NCBI GenBank assembly: GCA_040755275.1 | Contig: JBFMBE010000008.1 | Coordinates: 1-44,014 of the forward strand | Length of the DNA stretch: 44,014 bases | Source of the DNA: Desulfatirhabdium sp040755275 | Lineage (GTDB): Bacteria > Desulfobacterota > Desulfobacteria > Desulfobacterales > Desulfatirhabdiaceae | Direction: 5' to 3' | Part shown: positions 1 through 8,396 of the stretch, one piece after another | Position numbering within the stretch: the stretch's first letter is position 1 | How the letters are laid out: each line of letters opens with the position of its first letter | Made by a program: the position numbers and the translations under genes | The notes under the pieces: model-generated | What the model saw: the letters and a program-made list of their open reading frames with translations, nothing else | What the model was told of the DNA's origin: nothing | The model's database searches: none

Positions 1-126
1 GATCCAACGATATCCGGCGGCTTCAAACACGTTTTCGCAGCAGTCTCAAAAGGCTTCCCCAGCCACCCCGCTTATGCCCGGCATTTCCCAAAAGCACGGG
101 AAAAGCGACTTTTTGCGACTCCATCA
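1..126 (-). repeat. Interspersed repeat copy R1, cut by the left window edge
   Basis: This stretch is the reverse complement of 43888-44013 with two mismatches in 126 bases. Read on the minus strand it begins GATGGAGTCGCAAAAAGTCG, the same end sequence as the complete copy at 12303. It contains no convincing gene: the short minus-strand frame through it has no ribosome binding site and is simply the translated repeat. The element runs off the window edge, so its other end is not visible. Confidence 0.9.
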
Positions 127-164
127 AGATTGAATCTCGAATAATAGCCAATAAAACGATTGGA

Positions 165-677
165 TCATGCCATGCTGCGAAGCCGCAGGCCGCTTCCCTT
201 CGATGGCACGACACCGCCGTTTCTGCCGTAAACAGGGGCTGGAATCATGAGGTGGGTGAGGAAATCGATGGAGGAACGAATGAGGGACAGGGAATATCCG
301 ATGAGATTGTCGTTTTTTCGATTTCGTTCGGCAACGATATCGAGAACTGCCTTGAGCTCTGCAGAGAGGTGCCGAATGCGTTCGGCAAGTGGAGGTTCCA
401 TGCGCTCGGCAATTGTCGACAGGGTCAAGGAAGCTGTCGGTATCCCGAATTCCGAAGCCAGCTTTCTCAGGAAGACTTTCCTCTTGGAATCGATGGCCTG
501 AATTCGGACAACCTGGATTTGCTTTTCTTCCCGAACCCGATGAAAGGTCTGGATCGAAAAGGCGACGATCGCCTGCTCTTCCTGAATCAGCAGGTCCGCC
601 AGCCGCCGGTATTGACCGACGAGCTGTTCCATCAATTCGATGAAGGATTCGCCTATGGGATTCATTGACGCGTTCAT
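165..677 (-). CDS. flgN: FlgN-family flagellar export chaperone (probable)
   Basis: A 170-residue protein, nearly all predicted helix, rich in Glu, Arg and Leu in heptad-like spacing over residues 10-140. It has no signal peptide or membrane segment. This is the architecture of FlgN, the cytoplasmic chaperone that binds the hook-filament junction proteins FlgK and FlgL before export. The call rests on size, helical character and position directly after flgM; FlgN sequences are poorly conserved. The ATG at 677 follows GAGGAGAG, a close Shine-Dalgarno; a second in-frame ATG at 665 is possible. flgK and flgL are not present and would be expected just beyond the left edge. Confidence 0.72.
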   Translation of the reverse strand: MNASMNPIGESFIELMEQLVGQYRRLADLLIQEEQAIVAFSIQTFHRVREEKQIQVVRIQAIDSKRKVFLRKLASEFGIPTASLTLSTIAERMEPPLAERIRHLSAELKAVLDIVAERNRKNDNLIGYSLSLIRSSIDFLTHLMIPAPVYGRNGGVVPSKGSGLRLRSMA

Positions 678-799
678 CTCTCCTCACCACCACATGATTT
701 GAGTACACTTTACCCAATCGATCGGATATTGACAAACGAAAAAGAAGCCATGGTTACAGGTTGTTGGATCCGTTGTGCTGGATGAACGATCATGGGAAC

Positions 800-1132
800 T
801 CAACCTTCGGGAATCATCGATCGGTTGCTCCGAATTTCCTCGATCATTTTTCCTGCGATTCGTTCCGGATCGGGTCGATAGGTCCCAGCCTGAAGGCTGG
901 AGCGGAGCGATGTAACGAGATCCTGCCGAACATCTGGCAATTGGTGAATCCTGTCGATAGCCTGGCGCATTTTTCGGGACATTTCCGAAAGCATCACTTT
1001 GTCGTTCTGCTCATCGACAGTATCCACCGAAAGGTTCCGGCTTGGTGGCGGTTGTTCGCTCCGTATGCCTTTGGAAGACAATCGGGCATATTGAGCTTGT
1101 CCGGTTATGGTATTATCGATGATTTTCATCAT
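800..1132 (-). CDS. flgM: Anti-sigma-28 factor FlgM
   Basis: A 110-residue, mostly charged protein. The C-terminal half (about residues 45-105) carries the FlgM sigma-binding pattern: a helix with SEMSRKMRQAI, then DVRQDLVTSLRSSLQAGTY, then an ending helix with IAGKMIEEI. FlgM binds FliA and holds late genes off until the hook is complete, when it is exported. Start ATG 1132 follows TAGGAGTG; a second ATG is adjacent at 1129. An 89-base gap separates it from flgJ and holds a sigma-28-type promoter, so FliA probably raises expression of its own inhibitor. flgN follows after 122 bases. Confidence 0.88.
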   Translation of the reverse strand: MMKIIDNTITGQAQYARLSSKGIRSEQPPPSRNLSVDTVDEQNDKVMLSEMSRKMRQAIDRIHQLPDVRQDLVTSLRSSLQAGTYRPDPERIAGKMIEEIRSNRSMIPEG

Positions 1133-1171
1133 ATGTCACTCCTACATGTAGTGGTGAGGGCTTTGATGAAT

Positions 1172-1198
1172 ATATCGGCCGTTTCACCAAAACCTTAA
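1172..1198 (-). promoter_or_regulatory. Sigma-28 (FliA) promoter for flgM
   Basis: On the minus strand the site reads TTAA, 15 bases, then GCCGATAT. The -10 matches the sigma-28 consensus GCCGATAA at 7 of 8 positions and the spacing is canonical; the -35 (TTAA against TAAA) is 3 of 4. The leader to the flgM ATG would be about 30-35 bases. It lies in the flgJ-flgM gap. Confidence 0.72.
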
Positions 1199-1221
1199 AC
1201 GGCTTTTCCTGCATGCCGTCA

Positions 1222-1584
1222 TCACTCATCTGCCTTGTTTTCAATTCTAAAGCGTTGCATGAGCTGTGACTCCAAAATACCGGCAAGACCGAAGCCTTTT
1301 TCAGCCATTTTCCTGGAAAACTCCGTATCGATCAGCTCTGAAAACATCTTCTTTCCGCCTCCGAAGCCGGCGGAACCGCTTTCCGGAACGGTCTTTCGCA
1401 TTTCCTGAAGCAGCTGCTTCAGGAACAACGCCTCCATGTCCTGACAGGTTCGGCGAATTGTTTCCGGGTCGTCGGACGGCGTCGAAACAGCGCCCTCCTT
1501 CGATCGAATCGTTTTCTGAGACGAAGGTAACCGATTGCCTACCGTCATTGCTTGACCTGATGAAACCATATCGATCGAATTCAT
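1222..1584 (-). CDS. flgJ: Rod-binding protein, FlgJ N-terminal domain only
   Basis: About 120 residues from the chosen ATG at 1584. Residues roughly 35-110 carry the rod-binding pattern of FlgJ: CQDMEALFLKQLLQEMRKTV, then FGGGKKMFSELIDTEFSRKM. The C-terminal muramidase domain of enterobacterial FlgJ is missing, as is usual in deltaproteobacteria, so this protein probably caps rod assembly while another enzyme opens the cell wall. The frame extends upstream into flgI, but ATG 1584 follows CTGGAG at suitable spacing and sits just past the flgI stop, which makes it the likely start. Confidence 0.88.
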   Translation of the reverse strand: MNSIDMVSSGQAMTVGNRLPSSQKTIRSKEGAVSTPSDDPETIRRTCQDMEALFLKQLLQEMRKTVPESGSAGFGGGKKMFSELIDTEFSRKMAEKGFGLAGILESQLMQRFRIENKADE

Positions 1585-1585
1585 T

Positions 1586-2722
1586 CTACATGATCTCCAG
1601 TTTGGCTTGCAAGGCACCGGATGCCTGCAAGGCCTGGAAAATGGAAATGAGGTCCCGTGGTGTTACACCAAGTGCATTGAGTGCCCGAACGATATCTCCA
1701 ATCGTGACATTGGATTCCATCAAATAAATCGGCGCCTTCTCTTCTCTGACATTGATGTTCGTGTCGGGTGTAACCACTGTCTGCCCCTGAGAGAACGGCA
1801 TCGGCTGAGACACTTTGGCGTCATCCTTGATGGAAATGCTCAAATTTCCGTGTGCGATGGCCACTGTCGAAATCCGGACGTTTTCACCGATGACCACTGT
1901 CCCCGTTCGTTCGTTGACAACGACTTTGGATACCGTATCAGGAGCCACCCCGATATTTTCGATCATGGTGACAAATCCCGACACGTTGTCGAGGTATTTT
2001 CCGGGCACACGCACATCCACAGTAGCTGCATCCGTCATTTTCGCAGCCGGTTCCAGCAGCGCCTGGTTGATGGCCTCCGACATGCGGCTTGCGGTCGTAA
2101 AATCCGGATTTCGAAGGGAAATGCGCAGCAGGTCACGATCGTTGAAATTCGTTTGCATTTCCCGCTCAATGGTGGCACCGCTCGGTATTCGTGCGACAGT
2201 TGGAAAATTCTTCTGAACGTTCGCTCCAGCCCCCTGGGCCGCAAAACCTCCTGTACTCACGGCTCCTTGAGCGATGGCATAAATCTGACCGTTTGCTGCC
2301 TTCAATGGCGTGAACAGCAGTGTCCCCCCCTGCAGATTCTTGGCATCCCCGATGGAACTGACCGACACATCGATCTGCATACCCGTTTTCGCAAAAGGAG
2401 GCATGTCGGCCGTCACCATAACGGCGGCCACGTTCTTTACCTTGATGTCGTTCGGATTGACGGTGATCCCCATTTTTTCCAACATGCTGACCAAGGACTG
2501 CACGGTAAAGATCGTCTTGTTTCCGTCTCCAGTGCCATTGAGACCGACCACAAGGCCGTAGCCGACCAGCTGGTTGTTCCGAACCCCCTGCACATCGGCA
2601 ATGTCTTTGATCCGCGCTGCATGGGCGATCGACACCCCGATCGCCAGCATCCCGAACACCAAGGTCCAGCCGATCATCCTGATTCTGAATTTTCGTTCAT
2701 TCCATTGTGCCATACGTCTCAT
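1586..2722 (-). CDS. flgI: Flagellar P-ring protein FlgI
   Basis: A 378-residue periplasmic protein that forms the P ring around the rod in the peptidoglycan layer. It begins with a basic stretch and a signal peptide, with likely cleavage after IAHA near residue 36. The mature start is the family hallmark RIKDIADVQGVRNNQLVGYG, followed by GLVVGLNGTGDG. Length is typical. Start ATG 2722 follows AAAGAGG; an in-frame ATG at 2713 is possible. It lies 18 bases after flgH and just before flgJ in the flgF-G-A-H-I-J order. Confidence 0.97.
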   Translation of the reverse strand: MRRMAQWNERKFRIRMIGWTLVFGMLAIGVSIAHAARIKDIADVQGVRNNQLVGYGLVVGLNGTGDGNKTIFTVQSLVSMLEKMGITVNPNDIKVKNVAAVMVTADMPPFAKTGMQIDVSVSSIGDAKNLQGGTLLFTPLKAANGQIYAIAQGAVSTGGFAAQGAGANVQKNFPTVARIPSGATIEREMQTNFNDRDLLRISLRNPDFTTASRMSEAINQALLEPAAKMTDAATVDVRVPGKYLDNVSGFVTMIENIGVAPDTVSKVVVNERTGTVVIGENVRISTVAIAHGNLSISIKDDAKVSQPMPFSQGQTVVTPDTNINVREEKAPIYLMESNVTIGDIVRALNALGVTPRDLISIFQALQASGALQAKLEIM

Positions 2723-2740
2723 GCCCGGCCTCTTTCTTGA

Positions 2741-3472
2741 TCAAAAAGGCGAAATCACGTTGAGAAAACGGGCAAGCCACCCCTGCCGCTGGGTGTCATC
2801 CACATCCCCCACGCCCGTATACACGATCTTCGCATCCGATATGTAGGTGGACTGAATGACGTTATCAGGCGAAATATCGCGTTCCCGAATGGTTCCTGTC
2901 AAAACGATGAGCTGTTTTTCGTTGTTGATCATCACTTCTCGGGAACCCGCAATGACGAGGTTGCCGTTGGGCAGCTTGTCGATCACTTTGGCCGTCATGT
3001 AGGCGGTCAAATCTCCCTTTCGGGTCGTATCCCCTTTTCCGTCGAAGGCGTTCTTCATCCCGCCTTCGATTCTGGAAAAGGGGTTGAAGGTTTGTCCGAC
3101 CTTCGGATATCCCGATTCAAGTCCCAGGAACTTGTCTATACCCAGGGAAAAGGCGGTGTTCTTCCCGGTGCTGGTGCTGGCGCTGTTGGAGGCCTTGGAA
3201 GATTCGACGATCTTGATCGTTACGATGTCTCCGACCGCCCTGGCTTTGGCGTCTGCAAACAGGTTGTTCAGCTGGGCATTGTCCGACCAGAGTGAACCAT
3301 CGCTCCTCGTTTCCGGTTGGGTCACGGATGCAGCGGCAAGAACCGGCCGATCGGGTATCTCCAGGTGGGTCTTTTTGGCCGGGCTCGTGCAGCCGCTCCA
3401 GCTCATGCTGAACAGACATACGGCGATTATTGTCATGAGCCGTATTCCGGCTTTTCGTTGGATCGTTTTCAT
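2741..3472 (-). CDS. flgH: Flagellar L-ring lipoprotein FlgH
   Basis: 243 residues from ATG 3472, chosen because GGAGG precedes it and because the signal peptide then starts at once (MKTIQRK, hydrophobic core, cysteine in SWSGC near residue 27). The lipobox is weak (Trp at -3), but the lipidated cysteine position is right for an outer-membrane L-ring subunit. The body has the family pattern GSLWSDNAQLNNLFADAKAR, then VGDIVTIKIVESSKAS, and a C-terminal YISDAKIVYTGVGDV. It lies between flgA and flgI. Confidence 0.96.
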   Translation of the reverse strand: MKTIQRKAGIRLMTIIAVCLFSMSWSGCTSPAKKTHLEIPDRPVLAAASVTQPETRSDGSLWSDNAQLNNLFADAKARAVGDIVTIKIVESSKASNSASTSTGKNTAFSLGIDKFLGLESGYPKVGQTFNPFSRIEGGMKNAFDGKGDTTRKGDLTAYMTAKVIDKLPNGNLVIAGSREVMINNEKQLIVLTGTIRERDISPDNVIQSTYISDAKIVYTGVGDVDDTQRQGWLARFLNVISPF

Positions 3473-3559
3473 GGAATCCTCCTCTCTTCTTGGTAACCAA
3501 GATACGGGATACATAGGTTGCAGGAAATCAAAAGGCCACCGCATCCGGATACCATCACC

Positions 3560-4546
3560 TTAGAATTCGACCCGAACCGTTGTCGGGTCGAGAACGCGGG
3601 CGAACACTTCTTTTTTCGAGTCGAGATTCACAACCCGAATGCGATCCCCCCGCCTGCCGTTTTCCTTCACTTCCCCCTTGGTGCTCACCCGCAGGGCGCC
3701 CGTTTCCGCCACAATCGTCACGATGTCGTTTCGCTTGACCAGCGGTGGCAGTTCAATCAAATCCGTCCGCAACACCTCGCTTGGATTGATGGCGCGCAAC
3801 GCCCGCTTTCCGACAACATCTTCCAGATCTGTAATCGCATTCGATGGGAGCTTCGCCAAATCAGCGGCAACCACATCGATCATGTCTTCGGTGATGACCT
3901 GTCTGCGGTTGATCGACTGTTTGGCGATGACTACCGACGTTTCTACAGATATCGTTGCAGTCACCCAGATTTTCCGTTCCACCTGATGTTTCACCAGGAA
4001 CCGCACCAGAAGCGGAACGGAACCGATGAGGTTCGTCCGATTGGGAAGAGACACCTCGGCCTGAAAATCCTCATCCGACAGGTTCACGACATCGGATGTA
4101 CTGGACAAACCAATCCGGGTCTTGTTCCGATCCCACGGAAGGCGTGGTTCGAGATAATCGAGTACGATCCGCTCGATCCGGGTCTTGGGTATTTCAAAGC
4201 TCTTGCGAACGATATCGATGGTATCCGGGACGAGTATCGCGATACCGTTTGGATCGATGCGGTTCTGTCGTAGGCGGATTTCGATATACGATTTGTCGAT
4301 GGATCGACTTGCTCCCAAAATGGGCGCATTCCCGAGCGAAATCTCCTGAATCCGACGTACCAATTCCGAATCATCTCCAGCAACAACCGCAATATCGCCG
4401 ATGGAAATCCCGGAACCCGACACCTGGACCTGTCTGGGGGCGCTCAGGGTGACTCCGGCTGACAATCCCGAAGCGACAATCCCGCCAATGCTCCACATCA
4501 GCACAATCCAACCCACTATCCATTTGGAAATGCCGTATCGCTTCAT
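3560..4546 (-). CDS. flgA: P-ring assembly chaperone FlgA
   Basis: A 328-residue periplasmic chaperone for FlgI polymerisation. An N-terminal hydrophobic segment (about residues 8-30) acts as signal sequence. The C-terminal third is the SAF-type module of FlgA: INRRQVITEDMIDVVAADLA, then VVGKRALRAINPSEVLRTDL, then VKRNDIVTIVAETGALRVST. It is longer than the Salmonella protein because of a longer N-terminal region. It starts 12 bases after flgG stops, with AGGGACG upstream of the ATG. Confidence 0.93.
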   Translation of the reverse strand: MKRYGISKWIVGWIVLMWSIGGIVASGLSAGVTLSAPRQVQVSGSGISIGDIAVVAGDDSELVRRIQEISLGNAPILGASRSIDKSYIEIRLRQNRIDPNGIAILVPDTIDIVRKSFEIPKTRIERIVLDYLEPRLPWDRNKTRIGLSSTSDVVNLSDEDFQAEVSLPNRTNLIGSVPLLVRFLVKHQVERKIWVTATISVETSVVIAKQSINRRQVITEDMIDVVAADLAKLPSNAITDLEDVVGKRALRAINPSEVLRTDLIELPPLVKRNDIVTIVAETGALRVSTKGEVKENGRRGDRIRVVNLDSKKEVFARVLDPTTVRVEF

Positions 4547-4558
4547 GGCAACGCGTCC

Positions 4559-5350
4559 CTACCGTTTCAGATTGTTTGCCATCTGGAGCATGTCATCCGA
4601 AGCCTGGATGGCTTTGCTATTGATTTCATACGCTCTCTGCGCCGCAATCATGTTGACCATTTCATCGACGACACTCACGTTCGACATTTCCAGAAAACCC
4701 TGAGAAAGCGTACCCCGGCCTTCGGCTCCCGGTGCTCCGGTAACGGGATCTCCGGATGCAGCCGTCTGCAGAAACAGGTTCCTTCCAATTGCACGCAGCC
4801 CGGCCGGATTGGCAAACCGGGCGATTTCGATCGTTCCGATTTCCACACTGTTCACCTGGCCAGCCTGAATAACGGATACCGTTCCATCGCTTCCGATCGT
4901 GACCGATACGGCATCTCTCGGAATGGTGATCTCCGGCTCTAACGAATACCCGTCGGATGTGACGACCTTTCCTTCGCTGTTCAGCTTGAAACTTCCGGAA
5001 CGGGTGTAGGCGATTTCTCCATTGGGCTGCATGATCTGGAAAAACCCGTCTCCCTCGATGGCCACATCAAGTTCGTTCTTGGTGACCTGATAGTCGCCCT
5101 GCATGAACAGTCGTTGGGTGGAGACGGGACGGGTGCCCTGCCCGAGCTGAAGGCCGGTCGGAACCTGCGTGCCAGCAGCCGACGCCGTACCGGCAGGTCT
5201 CAGATTCTGGTAGAGTAGGTCTTGGAAATCGGCCCGGCTCCTCTTAAACCCCGGTGTGCTGACATTGGCGAGGTTGTTGGCGATCACGTCGATGTTCAGG
5301 GTCTGGGCCTGCATTCCTGTGGCCGCTATGGACAAGGCTCGAGATGACAT
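4559..5350 (-). CDS. flgG: Distal rod protein FlgG
   Basis: A 263-residue rod protein of usual length. The N-terminus has the rod/hook signature (AATGMQAQTLNIDVIANNLA, then NVSTPGFKRSRADFQDLLYQ). The middle has IEGDGFFQI and TRSGSF. The C-terminus ends with the matching helix (EMVNMIAAQRAYEINSKAIQ). FlgG forms the distal rod that crosses the P and L rings. Start ATG 5350 follows GAGGAGG. It lies between flgF and flgA. Confidence 0.97.
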   Translation of the reverse strand: MSSRALSIAATGMQAQTLNIDVIANNLANVSTPGFKRSRADFQDLLYQNLRPAGTASAAGTQVPTGLQLGQGTRPVSTQRLFMQGDYQVTKNELDVAIEGDGFFQIMQPNGEIAYTRSGSFKLNSEGKVVTSDGYSLEPEITIPRDAVSVTIGSDGTVSVIQAGQVNSVEIGTIEIARFANPAGLRAIGRNLFLQTAASGDPVTGAPGAEGRGTLSQGFLEMSNVSVVDEMVNMIAAQRAYEINSKAIQASDDMLQMANNLKR

Positions 5351-5390
5351 AACGCTTCCTCCTCAAACAACTGGAAATGACCGGCTCCAC

Positions 5391-6143
5391 TCACGAAATC
5401 CGGCCGACATCGTTTACGGTCTTCGATATCGTATCGTTCATCGACAGCATCACCTTCTGATACGATTCATATCCTCTCAGGGCGTCGATCATTTCCGTCA
5501 TGACCCGAATGGGGTCCACGTTCGAGCCTTCGAGATGTCCCTGCATGATGATGGCCTCGTCTGCAGCAGCAGGCTGGACATTCGGATCGGCCGGCTCGAA
5601 AAAACAATCCCCGGCTTTGAGCATCCTCGTCGATTCTGGAAAAGCCACAACTTCGATCCGATCGGTTTCCTCTCCATCGACAATCACCGTTCCGTCCGGA
5701 GCAATTTCGACATCAGAACCACTGATGGTGATCGGACCCCCTCTTCCCATGACCGGATATCCTTCCTGGGTGACGAGGATCCGATTGGCATCCAGGGTGA
5801 AATCCCCTTTCCGGGTATAGAGCTGTTTATCGCCGACCTGTACGGTAAAAAAGCCCTTTCCATCGATGGCCAGATCGAGCGCATTGTGTGTATGGATCAT
5901 CCTGCCTGCATCCAGGTTCACGAACGAGCCCACCGGTACAATGATCTGGGTGTTCAACGTCATGCCGTCCAACAGGGTTCCATCTGGCTTCTCCCAGACA
6001 GGCCCATGTGTATCCGGAAGTCGAAACACCTTGTCTTCCTTGTATCCGACGGTATGAATATTGGCGGCGTTGTTGGCAAGAACATCCAGACGGGCTTCCT
6101 GCACCAACGCCCCCGACAGAATGCTCGACAGCTCACCGCTCAT
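5391..6143 (-). CDS. flgF: Proximal rod protein FlgF
   Basis: 250 residues of the same rod family as FlgG: N-terminal LDVLANNAANIHTVGYKEDK, central LAIDGKGFFTV and TRKGDF, C-terminal MTEMIDALRGYESYQKVMLS. Order before flgG and lower similarity to the FlgG core identify it as FlgF. Start ATG 6143 follows GCGGAGG. The 77 bases upstream hold a solitary end of the interspersed repeat (6177-6195) and no promoter that I can recognise, so expression probably comes from the flhA-fliA transcript. Confidence 0.92.
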   Translation of the reverse strand: MSGELSSILSGALVQEARLDVLANNAANIHTVGYKEDKVFRLPDTHGPVWEKPDGTLLDGMTLNTQIIVPVGSFVNLDAGRMIHTHNALDLAIDGKGFFTVQVGDKQLYTRKGDFTLDANRILVTQEGYPVMGRGGPITISGSDVEIAPDGTVIVDGEETDRIEVVAFPESTRMLKAGDCFFEPADPNVQPAAADEAIIMQGHLEGSNVDPIRVMTEMIDALRGYESYQKVMLSMNDTISKTVNDVGRIS

Positions 6144-6176
6144 CGTTTCCTCCGCGTTTTCAGAATGCTAAGCCAT

Positions 6177-6195
6177 GACGGCTTCGCAAAAAGTC
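6177..6195 (+). repeat. Solo terminal sequence of the interspersed repeat (R2)
   Basis: The 19 bases gacggcttcgcaaaaagtc match the left terminal inverted repeat of the full copy at 12303-12321 at 17 positions. No element body follows. It lies in the short gap between the DUF2802 gene and flgF. Confidence 0.6.
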
Positions 6196-6220
6196 ACAAT
6201 CCAAAGATCTTCCTGAATGA

Positions 6221-6646
6221 TCATACCGCTTCCGCCAATTTCCGGCCCTTGACGCTGTGCGACGCACGCACCCGGCACAAATCGATGATCAGCTCGATTT
6301 CACATCGCGGCAGATCGACCCGCTCGGCGATACCCTGGATGCTCATCCCCATTTCGGCAAGCCATCGGGCTTCTTCATAGGGATCCATCGGTTGGGTCTT
6401 TCCTTCTTTTTCAGCAAGGGCTTGAGGATACCGCAATACATTCTCGAACACCCTGCCGAATCCGGGCTCTTGGGCTCCTTTACCGGGTATGGCCCGGAAA
6501 GTCCCTCGAGCATCCAAGGGTGAAAGCGCCTTCGCAGCATTTTTCCGCTTTCGATAGAGAACGATCACAATCGATGCGCATACCAGTATGCCAACGATAT
6601 CCAGAGCGATCAGCATCGTCGTCCACGATATTTCCAACCCCATCAT
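6221..6646 (-). CDS. DUF2802-type membrane-anchored protein of the flagellar locus
   Basis: A 141-residue protein with one membrane segment (about residues 8-31, TTMLIALDIVGILVCASIVI) followed by RKRK, then a cytoplasmic linker and a C-terminal helix-turn-helix-like segment (EEARWLAEMGMSIQGIAERV, then LPRCEIELIIDL). This matches the family called DUF2802, found beside fliA or chemotaxis genes in proteobacteria; its function is not established. Start ATG 6646 follows AAAGGAGG. It is 46 bases after fliA and before flgF. A membrane anchor on an HTH-like tail suggests a protein-interaction module rather than a free DNA-binding regulator; that is inference. Confidence 0.75.
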   Translation of the reverse strand: MMGLEISWTTMLIALDIVGILVCASIVIVLYRKRKNAAKALSPLDARGTFRAIPGKGAQEPGFGRVFENVLRYPQALAEKEGKTQPMDPYEEARWLAEMGMSIQGIAERVDLPRCEIELIIDLCRVRASHSVKGRKLAEAV

Positions 6647-6692
6647 GAATGCCTCCTTTCGATCCTATCCCGATATCCACAACGCTGGATGA

Positions 6693-7472
6693 CTACTTGC
6701 TACTCTTGCAATTATCGCTCCAACCCATCCGTTTTCGCAGCATCTGCCGAAGCTTCGACAATGCCTGGGAATGGATCTGGCAAATTCGGGATTCCGTCAA
6801 ATCGAGCACCTTTCCGATTTCTTTCAGTGTCAATTCCTCGACATAATAGAGCGAGAGAACCGTCTGTTCTCTCTGGGTGAGTTTCCGGATTCCATCCGAG
6901 AGCATCTGTTTCAACTGAAGGCGGATGATCTCTTCGGAAGGATCGCTTTCAGAAGGATCCGCAAGGGCGTTGAGACAGATATCCTTTTCTTCGCCTTCTT
7001 CAATACCAAACTCTTCGAGACTGACGATGGAAACAGCGGCCTGCTGGCACACGGCATTCAAGTCGTCCAACCCGAGGCCCATGGCAGCCGCGATTTCTTC
7101 GGGTTCCGGATCCCGCCCCAATTCGATGGTCAGCCGCTCACGGGTTGTGTCATAAGCGCGAACCTTCCTGCGGTTCGTGCGAGAGATGACGTCCCGCGAA
7201 CGCAATTCGCTCAGAACAGCTCCGCGGATGCGGAAGGTCGCATAGGTAGCAAGCCGGTTCTCCTTTGCAGGATTGAAATGATCGATTGCCTGGATCAACC
7301 CCAATATTCCAGCGTGATACAAATCTTCGATATCCACTGATGAGGGAAGACGGCAGGCGATTCGCTGGACGATCCGCTTGACAAGTGGCAGATAGGTCTC
7401 GATCTGTTTGTCGCGGTTCTGCGAGGCGTCGGAATATTGCTGAAAATGCATCACAGCGGCATAGCTCATCAT
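6693..7472 (-). CDS. fliA: Flagellar sigma factor FliA (sigma-28)
   Basis: A 259-residue sigma-70-family factor directing RNA polymerase to late flagellar promoters. Region 2 is LVKRIVQRIACRLPSSVDIE with DLYHAGILGLIQAIDHFNP. Region 3 contains LTIELGRDPEPEEIAAAMGL. Region 4 has LTLKEIGKVLDLTESRICQI. The ATG overlaps the flhG stop as ATGA, indicating translational coupling. FlgM, its partner anti-sigma factor, lies at 800-1132, and matching promoter sites lie upstream of flgM, fliD and fliC2 within this window. Confidence 0.97.
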   Translation of the reverse strand: MMSYAAVMHFQQYSDASQNRDKQIETYLPLVKRIVQRIACRLPSSVDIEDLYHAGILGLIQAIDHFNPAKENRLATYATFRIRGAVLSELRSRDVISRTNRRKVRAYDTTRERLTIELGRDPEPEEIAAAMGLGLDDLNAVCQQAAVSIVSLEEFGIEEGEEKDICLNALADPSESDPSEEIIRLQLKQMLSDGIRKLTQREQTVLSLYYVEELTLKEIGKVLDLTESRICQIHSQALSKLRQMLRKRMGWSDNCKSSK

Positions 7473-8383
7473 TGGCTGAAATCCATTTTGTTCGCGATCA
7501 GGTGTTTCAGAAATCCTTTGGCATCCCGCATCGGAAAGGAAAGCTCGCTCGATTCCAAAATCCGGGCTGCAAGGGACTCATAACAGCGGCTGGCCAACGT
7601 CGTCGGGTTGCTGAGTGTCACCACCTGCTGCAGCTTGACACCACGAACGACATTGCGATCGTAAAACACGTGTCCGAGATATTCGATCCGAATGTCGAGG
7701 AACCGGTCTGCAACCAGGGACAATTGGCGGTAGACTTCGTGTGCCTCCTGGATGTTGTTCACCATGTTCACCAGCAACCGGAAACATTTGGCTCCGTACT
7801 GCATGGAGAGAATCTTCATCATCGCATAGGCATCGGTGATGGCTGTCGGTTCTGGACTGGTGACCACGATGATTTCCTGGGAAATGGCGTTGAAATGCAG
7901 AACATTGGAACTGATGCCTGCAGCCGTATCGATCAGCAGGATATCGATCGGATCGAGTACCCGATAGAGTTCCGAGAGCAGGTGGGTGGTCTGGGCCTTG
8001 GAAAGCTGGGCCAGTTCCTGAATGCCGGATGCCGCCGGAAGGATGAGGATTTTTCCGGGTCCTTCGATAACGATGTCCGACACCCGCTTTTCCCCGACGG
8101 CGACATGGCTCAAATTGTGTTTCGGAGATATGCCGAGCAAAATATCCAGATTGCCCAGCCCCATATCGGCGTCGAGGATCATCACTTTCTGGCCGAGTTT
8201 CACCAACGTAATCCCAAGGTTTGCCACAATGTTGGTTTTACCGACTCCCCCTTTTCCGCTGGTGATCGCGATGATGCGGGTTTCGCGGTCCTTCGACCGC
8301 TGAAGAGACCGGCTGGACTCGGAAGATTGCCGCTTGGGGGCCAACTGGATGACATTGTTTGCGTTGCGTTTGACCTGCATCAT
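7469..8383 (-). CDS. flhG: FlhG/FleN, MinD-like ATPase controlling flagellar number
   Basis: 304 residues from ATG 8383 (AAAGGTG upstream; a TTG at 8389 is also in frame). It has the deviant Walker A of the MinD/ParA family (SGKGGVGKTN, about residues 42-51), then DADMGLGNLDILLG and the LLIDTAAGIS switch. FlhG limits flagellar number and works with the GTPase FlhF, encoded directly upstream. I do not see the N-terminal DQAxxLR motif that some FlhG proteins use to stimulate FlhF. The C-terminus (FPMRDAKGFLKHLIANKM) is the likely membrane-targeting helix. Confidence 0.94.
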   Translation of the reverse strand: MMQVKRNANNVIQLAPKRQSSESSRSLQRSKDRETRIIAITSGKGGVGKTNIVANLGITLVKLGQKVMILDADMGLGNLDILLGISPKHNLSHVAVGEKRVSDIVIEGPGKILILPAASGIQELAQLSKAQTTHLLSELYRVLDPIDILLIDTAAGISSNVLHFNAISQEIIVVTSPEPTAITDAYAMMKILSMQYGAKCFRLLVNMVNNIQEAHEVYRQLSLVADRFLDIRIEYLGHVFYDRNVVRGVKLQQVVTLSNPTTLASRCYESLAARILESSELSFPMRDAKGFLKHLIANKMDFSQ

Positions 8384-8396
8384 CGACAATCACCTT

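Noticed and set aside
23..214. 63-codon minus-strand frame at the left edge
   Set aside because: Its second half is the translated repeat R1, so the frame exists wherever the repeat does; no start signal is seen.
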